Origin: Tetrastigma voinierianum
Taxonomy: Eukaryota > Streptophyta > Magnoliopsida > Vitales > Vitaceae
Reading direction: 5' to 3'
Assembly (NCBI GenBank): GCA_016808115.1
Contig: JAEQBH010001151.1
Coordinates: 469,092-533,091, forward strand
Length of the DNA stretch: 64,000 bases
The notes below the pieces were generated by a model. That model made no database searches. It saw only the letters and a program-made list of their open reading frames with translations, and was not told where the DNA came from. Position numbers and translations under genes: made by a program. Within the stretch, counting starts at the first letter, position 1, and the number at the start of each line of letters is the position of its first letter. This document shows positions 11,595 through 24,889 of this stretch, piece by piece.

Positions 11595-12959
11595 TATATA
11601 TATGATATATATAACACTTATTAATTTTTTATTTGTGCCTCTTTCAACTCTGACTTGTAGCTCTCGGTTTCTCCACTGAGCCCTCAAGTAATCTGGTTAA
11701 ATGATATCAAATCACTTGAAGAACTAAGTTTAAAAGAAAACTTCAGAAGGTTTGTATGTTGTTTAAGGATGGTTGTATTTGTTTACTTGAAAGTCTTTTA
11801 CTTTCCATAAAATGAAATCACTACTGTATCATCAACAACTTATCTTAGTTCATTTTTGAATAAACTTGTTGGAATTTGTTCAAATATCTTAATAAAAGCT
11901 TATTGTTTTTTACCTATTCGTGAAAGAATTTTAGTTTCTTAGACTCTGTGCTCCTTTAAAGCTGTATTACTGTATAGCAAGAGGAACCATCACAAAATTC
12001 TTCCCAAAGCACAGTGAGGTTTTAACTCCAGTGAAGAGATTCTACTTTCCTAGTTGTCTCAAGGCATTTAGATTAATAAAAGTAGTGATGTTGATTAGTT
12101 TGTTGTTGGAGGTAATTTCGGGGTCCTATTTGGTATGTGTTTTCAAAATAGTTTTAATTTTTTTTTTTGAAACAGTGATCGTGATTTTTTGTAGAATAAA
12201 TGCCTTGTTTGAGAACTTGAATTAGCTTAAATTTTAAATTTGGAGTTGATATCTTTCAATGTGTCCATATTCTTCAATAAACAGCATATTTGCAAACAAC
12301 AAAAAAGGAGGAACAAAATGAAACGACGTAATACCAGATTTTTGCATTTCCTTCAGCAAATCTCAGAGATCTGATTTCTGAAGAGTATGAAATATAATTT
12401 TATGCATATGTCCCATTAATGATTAAACCAATCTGATTATTATAAGAACGTCACACAAAATACAACAACGCACAGAGCTTAAATGCTTTACCTTGAACAT
12501 CTCCATTTCTCAAGAAAATATACAGACTAAAATTCCCATTTCCAGCATGAGATATTCTAGACGGAAAAGATAAACAGAATTGAAGAAACATCATAAAAAT
12601 GATGGATCTAAAGCAAAATAAAACAAAATCGAGGTGATTCGACAAAATGATACCTGAATAAACAATGCTCGAGATGGCAAAGGCTCCCAGCAGGTATTTT
12701 GACTTGAATACCGGCTCAATCAAATGTGGATCGCATTTAATTTCATTTTCTCTGAGAAAAACGAAAAAAAAATTTTCTTCAAATGGATGAGTTGTCAAAG
12801 TGAATTCGTCATGGATGGAACTCCAATGATTGGGATAACGCGTATCTTTCGGATCGTTTGACAGTTCGGGATTGATTCACGGACTGTTTTTGGTCCATAT
12901 GTGCCGTTTTTAATGTAAGGTTGCAGTTAACTTAATAATACGTCGGCCGCGGTAAATTA

Positions 12960-13660
12960 TGTTATTATATGTTTATAAGATATATTAACATGAATTGGCA
13001 TGAAATGACATGTCGTAGATTTCATACGACGGCGGTCAATCAGTAGAATAGGCGTGAGCAATACATGGCTTTTCACAATCGAAATCAAGGCCGTCCAAAT
13101 GTGCAAGTATTATCGGTATATGTCCAAGAATATCGAGGTTGTCCAACAAAATATTATCAAGATGTCCACAAATTATATTTATGTCAGTCTAAATAAAAGA
13201 TATTCAAAAGTATGTCCACTAAATTATACTGAGGGTTGACCAATAAATCCTTGGATATCTTGAGATTGTTCTAATTAGCTTTCGTGCCAAAAAAAACCTT
13301 GTTTTAGAACTGATTTTTCTAATACACAAGAAAACGTATGTGTGAGAGAGAGCTCGGTGAGGACTTATATGCAGAGTACATGTGGTGACATTCAGCTAAC
13401 AAAATACTGCGTTTGAATGTGTATGTTTTCCATTGCATGTGTACTAAGTGTGGAGCAGCCCTTAGGAGAAATCTCATCTATCGCGCATTGCTCACCCTCA
13501 TTTTAGGAAAATATTTCTTTCAAGCTACCTAAAGGTACACAGGGGGACGAAACAGGTCCAAGAGCCTAGTTGTTAAAAAAAGGGTCGATTCGCTTGTAAT
13601 GTATTTTAGACTTTGAGAAACCCGCTTGCATGCAGTAAGAATATGGTTGTAAATTTAAAT
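12960..13660 (+). mobile_element. LTR remnant related to the LTR at 54.1-59.2 kb
   Basis: The segment around 13430-13600 matches 56108-56195 plus 58826-58930 in order and orientation. Shared features are the word GCATTGCTCACCC, the GGAAAATATTT block, a GGTACAC(A/C)GGGGGA block and GAGC(C/T)TAGTTGT. The part from 13060 to 13250 holds diverged copies of the TGTCCA-type array seen in that LTR family. Both LTR ends are lost. Confidence 0.65.
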
Positions 13661-13699
13661 TCACGTATATGATTGAATATTACTTATAAAAGTCGTGTT

Positions 13700-14150
13700 T
13701 CACGTTGCCTTGAATGTACGCACGTGATATGAATTGGCGCCAAGAAAGCGAAAGAAAAAGAAGGGAAGCAAGATAGCCATGCGGATACCATCTTCGCCCC
13801 ACGCGAATGTAAAGTTTATTTGTTCCGGCGTCGCCGGCCAGCGGTCGCGGTCAAGGCATGGCGGACACGCCGTCATGACCGCCGTCGACACCACGGGCAT
13901 GCTGCGCGCTGACGCGCCACGCCGGACGCGCAACGGCCGATGCGCACAAAGAACGCGCCGGTCACGGATGGACGGCGACAACGCACGCAAGACTTATGAC
14001 GAATTGGTCTGAAGCTTTGGAAAGGCGGCGGCGGTGTACCCGCGGTCGGATAGAGCTGGGTCAAGGAGGAGTGACCCCAATGTGTCACGACTGGCACTTT
14101 AGGTTGTCACATGATGGTTTGGTGTGTTCTCGGCGGATTGGGCCTGACAG
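13700..14150. other. GC-rich patch of unknown nature
   Basis: Within AT-rich surroundings, 13790-14060 is strongly GC-rich and full of CpG (for example GCGCGCTGACGCGCCACGCC). Several overlapping frames are open on both strands, as expected from GC-rich sequence, and none shows a known domain. It abuts the insertion site of gypsy element A and belongs to the sequence A inserted into. It may be the promoter end of another LTR; 46140-46520 is similarly GC-rich. Confidence 0.4.
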
Positions 14151-14155
14151 ATATT

Positions 14156-17100
14156 TTGCACACCCCTTATCGTGGAAATGCCGCCACGTCCTGGCGGATA
14201 ACAAGTCAAAACAACGGAATTCGTGGATTTTGTAAGACCGATACCACACTGGTCAGGTCCCTATTTATCGAACCATACCACAAAATTCGGCGAGTCTCTC
14301 GGTTTTCGGGGGAGCCCACCAACATACAACATGGCGGCCAAAGATAATCATAACCCATCTGGGGTGGTTCAACAGAAGCAGATTCACTCACAGTATCCAT
14401 CTATCCATATCCCTAATATATATATCCCTTTATCAGACCGATTCATTCACATTTAAACTAAAACATAAAAAAATAAATGCGACTAAACCAGCAGATCCAC
14501 CCACACCCTCTTACCAAAATTATATACCTGGCTGATTTATACAATAGTTTAAAATAATTTAATTATGCCTCTTACATAAAATACTTTTTTTTATAAAAGT
14601 ATTGTTAAGGCCATATGTCTGTCTTCTCTTCACAATCACGGCCTCGCTGAGCTGCCGCCCTATTAACTCCCTAGACCAAAGCTGTGGTCCCACGATGAGC
14701 AAAGCCCAGTAGAGAATAACTTCTATAAGGGTTACTCCACATCTAAGTGCACAAGTGCAAATGCCTGATAAAATAAAACAAACAAACATCCAAGTAAATG
14801 TCTACATGAATGTTATATGTCAGTCTGCAGAAATGTCTTCATGCTCATATCTCGAAACACCATCGACTTCCCCTACAATACGCCTATGCCAAGTGTGACA
14901 AACCGCCACCAGCACCAATGACACACATATACCAAGCCCTTACCTACCACCAAAGACCCAATGCAAAGTTCCAATGGACAATCCAATCCTGGAGTCAACT
15001 TCGACTCTATCACACAACCGGGGTCTATGTGATAAACCATAACCATGTGTATTCTCAATAGAACCTTGGCCACGTCTACCGGGCTCTTTACACCAATACA
15101 AAACTTTTCGATCAATAATCGCCAGTTCTTACACCACGTTCCACTTTCACCCAAGGATTAACGACTCTCTTGCCTCCGCCCACACACATTAATTATATTT
15201 CACATTTTATGTTTAAACCGTGAGACATTGATTGGACATCGTCCAAAGTACGAGCTCACTACCCATTCACCAACACTGATGATGGATGACCATACTCATG
15301 CACACACAACCAACATAATGCGATGTCCCTATGCATATGCAATGCTAATTCCACTGTATGTTCTCATGTTACATGTATGATGCACACTACATGAACCATT
15401 ATTATCAGTTGTACTTCATGTCAAAAACATATATCGCAAGCACATAAGTTCCCCATATTTCATGCCAATATATATAGACATCATATCAAGCATATTAGCA
15501 TTCATCAATCTATGACTAAACAAATAATGTCATACAACCTTCCTTAGGCTAACTCATGGAAATTCCTACCCAATACAATAGCCTACCACATGCCATGCAA
15601 TGGACATGTCAAAACCTGGCTATTTACATGGACACAACCAAGCAACCTGCAGACTTTGTACAAAACATAGATTTTTAGAAAATTTATGATCACCCTACCA
15701 TCCCCTCCATAGTGCACATTTCTGGACTCTTGACTCCATGGATTTCCATAGAGTCCAAGAACACCCAAAACAGAGTTCGGACGAAGAAGTTATGGTCGTC
15801 CGAAGTTGGAGGCCTCACATGAAAAGCTGGCCCTAGCCGGCCAGCAGCACTGGCAAAACATTGATTTCAGAAAAGTTATGTTCACCAACTGTCCTCCACA
15901 GGTATATGGCTGGAATCTTGACTCAATGGGCTTTCCTATAAAGTCCAAGAACACCCAAAACGAAGTTCGGACGAAGAAGTTATGGCCTTTTCATTCAAAA
16001 CTAGTCAGTTTAATCTACTTACATTGGAATAGTTTGTGATACCCGATTTCAGGGGTCTTAACCCCTAATTTGACACTGTTTCTTTGTACTCATTTTTAGA
16101 TACAGTTTTTAGGGTTCTTCTCCAACTCGACCACCCAACCTGATCAACAAACTTAAGATATGTCCTAAATAACCTGGATTACTCGCCAAACGTAACCAGA
16201 AATCGGCTCGAACATAGCTCCCATTTTAATGCATTTCTGAGTCCAAAGGGGTCGGAATTTGGATAGACCTATTTCAAGGAAATATGTTCTCCTATAAATC
16301 TAGTTTACCTAGAAGTTAAAATCACTCAATTAAAATGAGTTATGGCCAAGTTATGGCCAAAACACAATCATGGGTTCGAAAAAAACAGGAAAACTGCCTG
16401 AACATAGCTCTACTTTGAATGCATTTATGAGTCAGATTGGTTGAATTTGGATATACCTATTTCAAGGAAATATGTTCTCCTATAAGTTTAGTTTACCCAT
16501 AAGTTAGAATAACTCAATTCAAACAAGGGATGACCAAGTTATGGCCAAAACACAGTAAGGGGGTCGAAGGAAAAACTGATTGGACATCATTCTCCACTTT
16601 GACACACACACACACACACACATGCCCTTAGACAGAAATTAAACCGAGTAGGATAAAAACCCTACCTCAAATAATGTGATTCCTAGGACACCGCCTTTTC
16701 TCGATTTTCGTGAAAACCTGAACTTGGAACCTTGGCAAAATCTTGTGATTTTGGTACCCACGCGTAGCTCCCATCGCTTAGAGCAACTTTAACTCTTGAC
16801 CCAACGAGATCCGACCAACGAAAACTCGTGAATTGTAGAGAGAAGCTTGCCTTTTTTTTCTCTCTCTTACGGTTTGGTCTTAGACCAAAATGAGATCTTT
16901 TGGCATGTTTGATAATTTTTTGGTTATTTATAGTGTGGACACGTGGCTCACGTTATGCCATGTGTCACACTTCTTTGGTTCCATTCTCGTCACGAAACAA
17001 TTTATTTCGTCTTGGTTTTGGTTCAATCTATCTTAAATGGACATTCTTTAAATATTTGAAATTTTTTGAGATTTTTCTAAAAATCTTCGCTGTGGTTCAC

Positions 17101-17301
17101 TGACCCACGCTCGAATTTCGTGAAAACTAACTCCGTTCTCAAATTTAATGAAATTCACCTAGGTGACTAGGATTTCGCGACGATTCCAACCTGCTAAGTC
17201 CGCTTTGGCTTGGCCCGAGATCTAGAAAGAATTTTGACAAAATTACCATTTTGCCCTTCCCAGCAAAAATTCAAATTTCTAGGTTTTTCTCGGGTCTTAC
17301 A
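14156..17301 (-). repeat. Element A 3' LTR
   Basis: On the minus strand it begins TGTAAGACCCGAGAAAAACC (17301) and ends near GGGGTGTGCAA (14156). It aligns along its length with 30730-33847; shared blocks include the stretch around the CA microsatellite (16602-16622 and about 33141-33160) and the duplicated module at 16260-16540. Open frames inside it (for example 14559-14789 and 15583-15768) are not conserved in the other LTR and are not genes. Confidence 0.9.
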
Positions 17302-17320
17302 TTCTCCCTCCCTTAAAAGA
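17302..17320 (-). promoter_or_regulatory. Element A polypurine tract
   Basis: On the minus strand, CTTTTAAGGGAGGGAGAA lies directly before the TGTAAGACC start of the 3' LTR. This is the plus-strand primer used in reverse transcription. Element B has an almost identical tract at 59682-59699. Confidence 0.9.
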
Positions 17321-18516
17321 ATTTCGTCTTGAAATTTCTACACGCAACCATATGCAATCACATGCATATGCAATAGTCATTGAATGCTACCAAATGGCTA
17401 AAAGAACATACTCTTCATCCTAAATAAGCAGGATGCGCGGTACATCGTGTCCTCACGCCCATGTTGCCTCCTCTACCCTTGCGCCGCCATAGCATCTCCC
17501 TTCACTAGCCTCACAACCTTGCCGCTTAAAACCCGGGTCTCTGGGCTATCCATTACACGCGTGACCGGTCCCCTTCCTGTCCCGATCCAGATCAAACGCT
17601 TTCGCTCAATCCACTATATGAGTCAGATCTGAAGTGTATTTCCGAAGCATGGAGACATGGAATACGTCGTGAACACTCGATAAACTTGATGGTAGCTTGC
17701 CAATCGGTAGTTCATACTCACCCTCCCAGCAACTCAAGAACCTAATATATCTTGATGATAGCTTTCCTCGCTTGCCAAACCTGACCACTCCTCTCTTAGG
17801 TATTACCTTTAAGAAGACATGATCACCCGCCTCAAACTCTAGAGGTCGTCACCGTGTGCTCACAGAATCCTTTCCTCGCCTACGGTCGTGAGAAGATCGC
17901 TTACGTATCAAGTCCACCTCACCGAGGTGTCACTAATCAACTCTAAACCCTCGGGTGGATCTCTCTCCCCACCTCGGTCCAACAAATTGAGATCGGTACG
18001 GGCCTCCCATATAATGCCTCATAGACGCCTCCGTATACCTCGTCGATAACCATCGTTATAGGCAAACTCGACCGGCGGGTAAGTGCCCTCCCAACTACCC
18101 TCGAGATCCGTGACGATGCTCTCGCAGATGTCCTCTAACACCGTGATAGTCCCTTTTCACCGACCGCATTCTGCGGGATGAAAATCAGATCATCTCAACT
18201 ATAACCCTACGGCTCGTGAAACTCTTAACCGGTCAAACCTTGATCCCGGGAGCCCGATACTATGGAGACTGGGACTCCATGCAACCGTACAATCTCTCGT
18301 ATGTACAACTTGCAGAATTCCTTCAATGTAAAGGTAATCCGCATAACCAGAAAATGTGCCGACTTAGTAAGCCGGTCCACTATCACCCATATCGCAACAT
18401 GCTTCTCGTGATGTCCGTGGAAAGTGAGTCATAAAATCCATCGTGATATGCTCCCATTTCCACTCCGCTACCTCCAATGGTTGGAGTAGCCCTATTGGCC
18501 TTTGATGCTTAGCCTT
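17321..18516 (-). pseudogene. Element A integrase core, C-terminus and chromodomain remnant
   Basis: The integrase joins retroelement cDNA to the genome. Reading on the minus strand from the solo LTR: KIKAKHQRPIGLLQP and WKWEHITMDF (the D of MDF is the first catalytic Asp), then broken core sequence. The C-terminal part at 17606-17788 has RFGKRGKLSSRYI and VHDVFHVSMLRKY. Past it, 17410-17600 still shows HGREDTMY, the remains of the chromodomain-like tail that directs insertion into heterochromatin. Multiple stops and frame changes are present. It is continuous with the piece at 21700-22130 once the solo LTR is removed. Confidence 0.85.
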
Positions 18517-18521
18517 AATCT

Positions 18522-21500
18522 TGTGACACCCCAACTGGGTTAGCCGACAAACCTGGCCAACCCGCAGAAAAATTCAGGATGTTAGGTAACCCGACACCAC
18601 TCCATTGAGTCCCTTTCCTGTGACCTGTGGATTTAACGAAATAGGCATAGTCCCTTTGCACGGGGAGTTTACCTAAAATAGAACCCGTGCAATTTCATGG
18701 CAACCTGGTCTCCAATATTATACAAACGACCACACCAGTCCACATACGAGCAAAATGGCCACGTATGACCCATTTTATCCATAAATACAATCTATATCAC
18801 CGGAAGCCACCAAGAGTTATTACATCACTTTAATGTAAAACATTATATTAAACTAATATGTTCTAAATACAATATACAAAAACATGGATCAAGGCCACAA
18901 TCCGTCTCGCCTCATAATGTCGGGCCTCTAAGGAGCACCGCTTCCACCCACATGTCCCAGACCGAAAGTGGTCCCACGACGATAAGTGAGCTAACGCCAA
19001 GAGATAAGTCTTACAAGGGCTATTCCCACCTAAATGCACATGAATGGTCAAACAACTAAGACACACCAACCCAGATACGCAATCCTAGCACATAATCCTA
19101 CTTGTCATGAATGAGATGCGACTCATCATGCCCCATATATCAAGTCCTCATCGACTCCCTCAAACATGCATTTTTCCATGAATGAATACCATTTGCAAAT
19201 AAAGGTATTTGTGTTTACCCGTAGACAACCCTCCGATATAAATAGTGGACACACTCTAATATTCTATTTTGTGGACAACCCTCCGATGTATATCAATTAG
19301 GCATACTCCGAGCAAATACATTGTCGTCAACCCTCCAAACAATTCTCTTAAGAAAACCACCCTACGCACTCACTCCTACTGTTCTAGGGTGCCCTAATGC
19401 ATGTGAAATGGAATGAGCCATTTGATTTCCTTAACTCCGCAACACCATGCAAACTATGGATTCTTAATGACTCGTCCAAAGTACGAAGTTCACAACCCAT
19501 TCACCAAGGATGGTGAATGACAATTACTATGCACTCACACCCACACCATGCGATGACCCCGTGCACCAGTGCAATGCAATTGTGCCATTGCACTCTAAGT
19601 CAGCGCCCAATGTATAAAGACTCCTTACATGGACACTCTATACCGTATGACCCAATTAAAATTGACACTCATGTCTAATGCACACAAAAGTCCATACATT
19701 CATTAAACTTTAATATACATGCAGTCATACTAACATTTATCACATTCATGTCAACACATCAAACAAGCATGCATCAACATCATTCCGACTACTACTTAGA
19801 CAAGTATGTCATAATTAAACCCTAGCTGGGCATCATGGCGCATAATTCCCACAACTAAATCCAACAACATTCCACATGCAATACATGTCCACACCGAAAA
19901 ACATCACAAACCCAATATGTTAGGAGCACACATATTGACATCCAAGCATGACACCTCTTAACCAAGAAATGCTTACTCAATCAATCACACAAACACATGT
20001 TAACATTTCATCAAGTCACTACCTAGGAGCAAAGCAATGACACACCTCATTTCCTAGGCTAATTCATGGTATCATGTACCTAAGATAGCTCTGGCAACCT
20101 GCCATGTAATGGCCACTTTAGCACACAACTCCTCACATCCACACAACCAACAATTAGCACACTTGTTGTAACAATCAATTTTTAAACAAGTATGTGAGCA
20201 CCAATTTCCATTGAAAATCATATGGTCAGATTCTAGACTCCAAGAGATTTCCATAGAGTCCAAGAACACCTCAAACGGAGCTCGGACGAGAAAGTTATGG
20301 CCGTCCGAAGTTGGAGGCCTCGTATGAACAGTGACTGACAAACGGAACCAGCAGGGGCCTACTGTTTTTCATCATTTTCGGACCAAATATGAGCTCAAAT
20401 TTTATCAAACTATATATGTATGGATTCTAGACTCAAAGGGCTTTCTATAGAGTCTAAGAAGACCAAAATGAGCTCCTGACGAGGTTATGGTCATTCTGGG
20501 TTGGAGGCCTCGCACAAACAGCGTAATTGGGTAGCCATGGAACCCACGAAATTGGCGCTCCTCGTCTTTAGCTCCCGCATTATGCGAGCTTTTCCACCCA
20601 AAACTGTCCCGAAACAACCTTTCAATTCGACAACAACCCGGGTCCCATTCTCGGGTGACCACAAATCGCCATAAACATGGCACAAAACCTGTCCCGAACT
20701 CAGCCCAAAAATCAGCTTCAAAAAGCTACCCAAAAACTGGACATCATAGCTCAAAACCGTAAAAATCAGTTTTGTGTCCGAACACAATCAAACAGCCCCT
20801 AGGGCTCAACCAAGACCAAAACAACATTTAGATGAAATATAAACCCGAGTAGGAAGGTTCCCTACCTCTTGGAGCGAAGACGAAACTTTTTGGAGTCCCG
20901 AAGACCCGAGACCCACGGCCTTCATGAACTTTCGCTTGAATCTTTGACAAAAATTCTTGATTTCGGTGCCCATGCATCGCCTCGATGAGTACTCCGACTT
21001 TAGTCTCGCTCGACGAAACTGAGCCGTCGATCAATCGCAAATCTTAAAGAGAAATGTGCAGAGCTTTCCCACTAGCTTTTCTTCTCAAACCCGAAATCTC
21101 TATGAAATCAAGGCGGTTGCCTGCGACCCACGAGTGTACTCTATTCGAGTGTATGAACTTTAAATCTCTTGGCTCGACGGATTTCACCACTCGATCTCGT
21201 AGATCGTAGACAGGCTGGAAGAACTTTTCTTTCCCCTCTCACTCCCTCACGCCCACTACCGTAATTGCCCAAAATGGGAGAAAAAATCGATTTTCTTCTC
21301 TTTCCTTTTAGAAGTTTGTCGATGGACCCATTCGCGCCACGCGTCCAAGACTCGTCCGGGTTCGTTTCCGTCCCGAAACAATTTATTTCCATCTCAGTTC
21401 AATTTATTTTAAATGAACTTAACTCAAGTCATTTCCTAACTCTCGAGATTTTTAAGAAATTCTCGTTCCTGGGGTTACTAGATACCTAACTTCAAAAATT

Positions 21501-21694
21501 CATAAAGAATTCCCACTACCTAGGAATTCAACGAAACTTTTCTAAGTTATTCGTTTTTGTGAGATGGACTCAACGACGCAGTCCGTTTCGTCATCCAAGC
21601 TTTGGGAAATTTTCTAGGCTTCCTTGAGCCATTTTAGCAATTTATTATTTAATTTTATACTTTTAGAAAATTTTAAATTTTCTGGGGTTTTACA
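18522..21694 (-). mobile_element. Solo LTR inserted in the element A integrase
   Basis: The unit reads, on the minus strand, TGTAAAACCCC...GGGGTGTCACA, 3173 bp, with the perfect 5-bp duplication AATCT at 18517-18521 and 21695-21699. On its two sides the integrase zinc finger reads CLTCQ and then KIKAKHQRP, proving insertion into a formerly continuous gene. No internal retrotransposon sequence lies inside, so it is a solo LTR left by recombination between the two LTRs of an element. It holds the stem-loop array at about 19222-19335. Confidence 0.93.
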
Positions 21695-21699
21695 AATCT

Positions 21700-22130
21700 A
21701 TTGACACGTGAGACATCTTCGGACAAAATTCGCAACGTGTCTCTTCATCCCACTCCAGTAATACTAGTGACGAAGATCATGATACATCTTCGTGCCACAT
21801 GGATGCACCGCAAAACGAGAACAATGGAATTCCGAAGGATCTCCTCTCTCAGCTTTGCCAATTGGGGAACCACAATCCGTCCCTTATACCGAAGACTACC
21901 ATCCATGTGAATGGTTCAGCCTTCGTCCCTAGTACCAACCTCAGACGGGCCTCAATAGACACCATCTCGCTTGTCCCGCCCTTGAACTCAATCACTCTAA
22001 TCAAGAGAGGGAAGGCGCAGCCTAATTCTCAAACTCCCTAAAAATACCCTGAGTATGTTCACTGCATCGTAAGTCGAATCCAACCTACGCCTCAGTATCA
22101 ACTTACTTCCTGAAGCCACACTAGCTAAGA
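21700..22130 (-). pseudogene. Element A integrase N-terminal zinc-finger region
   Basis: The minus strand reads SLRYKGRIVVPQLAKLREEI, then the HHCC zinc-finger region: GTKMYHDLRH, a stop codon, YYWSGMKRHVANFV, CLTCQ. Gypsy integrases begin with exactly this arrangement, between RNase H and the catalytic core. The sequence ends abruptly at the solo LTR on one side and at the copia remnant near 22130 on the other. The left limit is not sharp. Confidence 0.85.
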
Positions 22131-22224
22131 TAGTTAAGGGTAAACGAAACTTACCTCAGACGTATTCTCAAGCCTTCAAAGTCTCCATACTTGGTTTATT
22201 CTAACACATATCCCGATCGCATCG

Positions 22225-23450
22225 AAATCTTTGTCGATTAGAAGTCATGATTCCGTGTAACCATTTACAACCGGGATCATCTTCCAATCCGCTCTATACA
22301 ATTTAGAACATATCCTAGACCTTCGCATACTTAAGAATGTTCTCGATAAAATTGGCCCAAAGGACTCTCACCGGATCTCGACTGTATCTACTGCTATGCT
22401 TAAAGCATACATGCATATGGTCTAGTGCAACATGGCATAAGCATGATAGATCCTATCATCGAGGCATAAGGAATTCACTCATCCGCTCCTACTCATCTTT
22501 AGTGTTAGGAACCGAGATTTGCTAAGAGCAATACCTACGACACGGAAGTATCCTCTTGAATCTTGCATAACAACCGCTTCAATACTTGTCTATGTAAGTA
22601 CTTTGACTTAGACCAATCACCTCTTACATCATTCCCTATAGATCTTTGGTCCCTAGGATATAGGCAAATTTCGCTGCCTTCTATCGAGAAACACTTCCCT
22701 AACCAAGACTGACACTCAAGTAAAGGCAGGATATCATTCCTACGAGTAAAATGTGTCATCAACATATAAGACCAAAAATACAATTGCGCTCCCACTAATT
22801 TTCTTATAAAACACAAGGCTCATCTTCATTTTCGACAATCCAAACCTTTCGACCGATTCATCAAAACGAAGATTCCAACCTGAGAGGCCCGCTTCAAACC
22901 ATAAATGGATCTTGAAGTCAGATACTTTACTTCTGTAATTTAGTTGTATTAAAACCCTCAAGTTGTGTCATGTACACATCCTCAAGTAAGTTTCCATTAA
23001 GAAACGCAGCTTTTAACATCCATTGCCAAATCTCATAATCATGATATGCAAGAATGGCACAAGAATTTGATAGACTTAAGCATAAATCACAGTGAAAAAG
23101 TTTCATCATAGTCTATACCATGAGTTTGTTTGAAACCTTTTGCAACTAGCCTCGCTTGTAAGTATGCACTTTTCCATCCATGTCAGCTTCTTTTAAAACC
23201 CATTTGCACCTAATGGTCTTTGTACCTTCGTGTGGGTCACCAAGGTCCATAAATTGGCCATCATACATGGGATTGAATTTCGTGACTTCATAGCCTCTAA
23301 CCATTTCTCGTAGTTTGATCCAACATAGCCTTCGATAGGTAAAGGTTCATTTTGATCCACTAACAATACAACATGGCTATCGCCACAAGAAATCCATATC
23401 TCTCGCTCATGACGATCCCCGAACGGATCATCGTGAATTTTGTACATAGA
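22225..23450 (-). pseudogene. Copia reverse transcriptase and RNase H, broken
   Basis: Reverse transcriptase copies element RNA into DNA. Minus-strand landmarks in order: YEKWLEAMKS and LWTLV (about 23.2-23.35 kb), DYEIWQWMLKAAFLNGN and EDVYMTQLEGF (22.93-23.05 kb), the catalytic YVDD box (about 22.75 kb), WLGKCFS (22.68 kb), GIALSKSRFLTLK (22.5 kb) and KNILKYAK (22.35 kb). The usual copia text DVKTAFLNG reads MLKAAFLNG here, and frames switch several times. RNase H is only a remnant near 22.2-22.35 kb. Confidence 0.85.
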
Positions 23451-23789
23451 GGTGTGTCAACAATAGTTCGCTGACTATGAGTATCCACAAAAGTAGCCTA
23501 ATGTTACTTGTGTTTAACTTCTTCGAGCTGTACCCTTACTCCCACTAGGGTTCCTTTAGAAATAAATTCCTTCTAAAGACACCATTCCGAGCAACAAACA
23601 CTTTCTTGTTTCCTTCTGGGGCGGATCAAAAGTAAGATCCCTTAGCCTCTTTGTGATTACTCCCTTTGGCCAAAAGACACATTTACTTCCGACTCGGGCT
23701 CACTCTTATTTGAAACTCTGGACGCTTTTACATAAGCTCCTCACAACCCTAAATCTTAAGAAAAGATAATCGGGTTTTACCAACACATC

Positions 23790-24400
23790 TCATATGGTGT
23801 CTTTTCAACCGCTGACGGAACTCGATTTAATGTGAACGCAAATGCTTCAAGTGTATAACCCCAAAAGTGTAAATGGAAGATCCGCTGACTCAATCACAGA
23901 TCGAACCATATCTAATAAAGTTTGATTCTCCTCTCGATACACACCATTCCATTGTGGTGAAGTTCTGTGGGAGTTAATTGTGAAATGATTCCACAAGTTC
24001 TAAGATGGTCACTGTAAATTCGTTCAAAGATTCGCTTTGAATTCATCAGATCAAAGTGCCTTACTGTCTTTCCAAGTTGGTTTGTAATTTCATTTTGAAA
24101 AAGATTTGTGAATATTTCAATGATTTAGATTTATGTCTCATCAAGTAGACATAACCATATCTCGCTGGAAGTCATCGCAAATGTAATGAAGTACTTGTAA
24201 CCTCCTCTAGCTGCCCCAACTTAATGGTCCACATACATCTCGTATGTATGAGATCCACACCATCGCCCTTCACTGTGTCCAAGAAGGATCCTTTGTCATC
24301 TTACCCAATAGACAAGATTCATGCATCATATGATTCAAAATCAAATGAATTCAAAAGTCCAACTTATTGAGCTAGACGCTTTCTCATTTATAATGGCTAA
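23790..24400 (-). pseudogene. Copia integrase remnant
   Basis: The minus strand near 23.92-24.0 kb reads GIISQLTPTELHHNGMV followed by ERRIKLY, matching the conserved copia integrase stretch around the catalytic Glu (SQLTPPGTPQ-NGV-ERRN). The flanking sequence is too broken by frameshifts to place the other catalytic residues with certainty. Confidence 0.65.
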
Positions 24401-24889
24401 GGCGACAATGCTAAAGATAGGTCAATAAATCATCGACTTAAATTTTAGTAGTTATGTTATAGACATGAGAATTGTTGGATTTTTGAAGGTTCATAACATA
24501 AAGACCATCCTGTAATAGGCATTTTGCATAGAACATGTCTTTATGAAAATTGGTTACCATATTCTAATAATAAAAGAAAAACCATCATTATCCAAACAAG
24601 AACTGAAATATTATTCCTACATATTGTAGGAACACAATAGCAATTGTCCAAAACTAACAAAAGTTTCTCCACTCGGGCAAAGTAAGTTCATAACTTCCTA
24701 CAAATTAAAGCAAAAGAACTTTGCTCCATTGCTCACTCGTAGATCAACTTCGCCTTCTTCGCTGTCTACTCCTTGAGCCCCCGCACATTTGTACAAATGT
24801 GAGATCCACCACATCCATCTAATACCCGGTGAACTAGAAGGAGAAAATTTAATTTGTATAACATACACCAAGAACTAGTCTCACCCATT

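Larger units (their letters stand above)
10485..12955. other. No recognisable gene; possible unassigned exon near 12.65-12.80 kb
   Basis: No gene family is recognised. A minus-strand frame at 12451-12798 contains a stretch ending AISSIVYSG just before a GT that could be a splice donor (about 12,652), so a host exon cannot be excluded. I found no matching acceptor or homology. Telomere-like and AT repeats inside this stretch are listed separately. Confidence 0.4.

Noticed and set aside
13734..14012. 92-codon arginine-rich frame and its overlapping partners
   Set aside because: Open frames in all directions are expected in a CpG-rich patch; no domain and no splice or start context.
18522..21694. 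A complete second gypsy element here
   Set aside because: No internal coding or primer site lies within the unit, and a single AATCT duplication flanks one LTR only, so it is a solo LTR.
22140..22205. Full left copia LTR
   Set aside because: Only about 65 bp match the right-hand LTR region before RNase H sequence starts, and no TG start with a CTAAC duplication was found.
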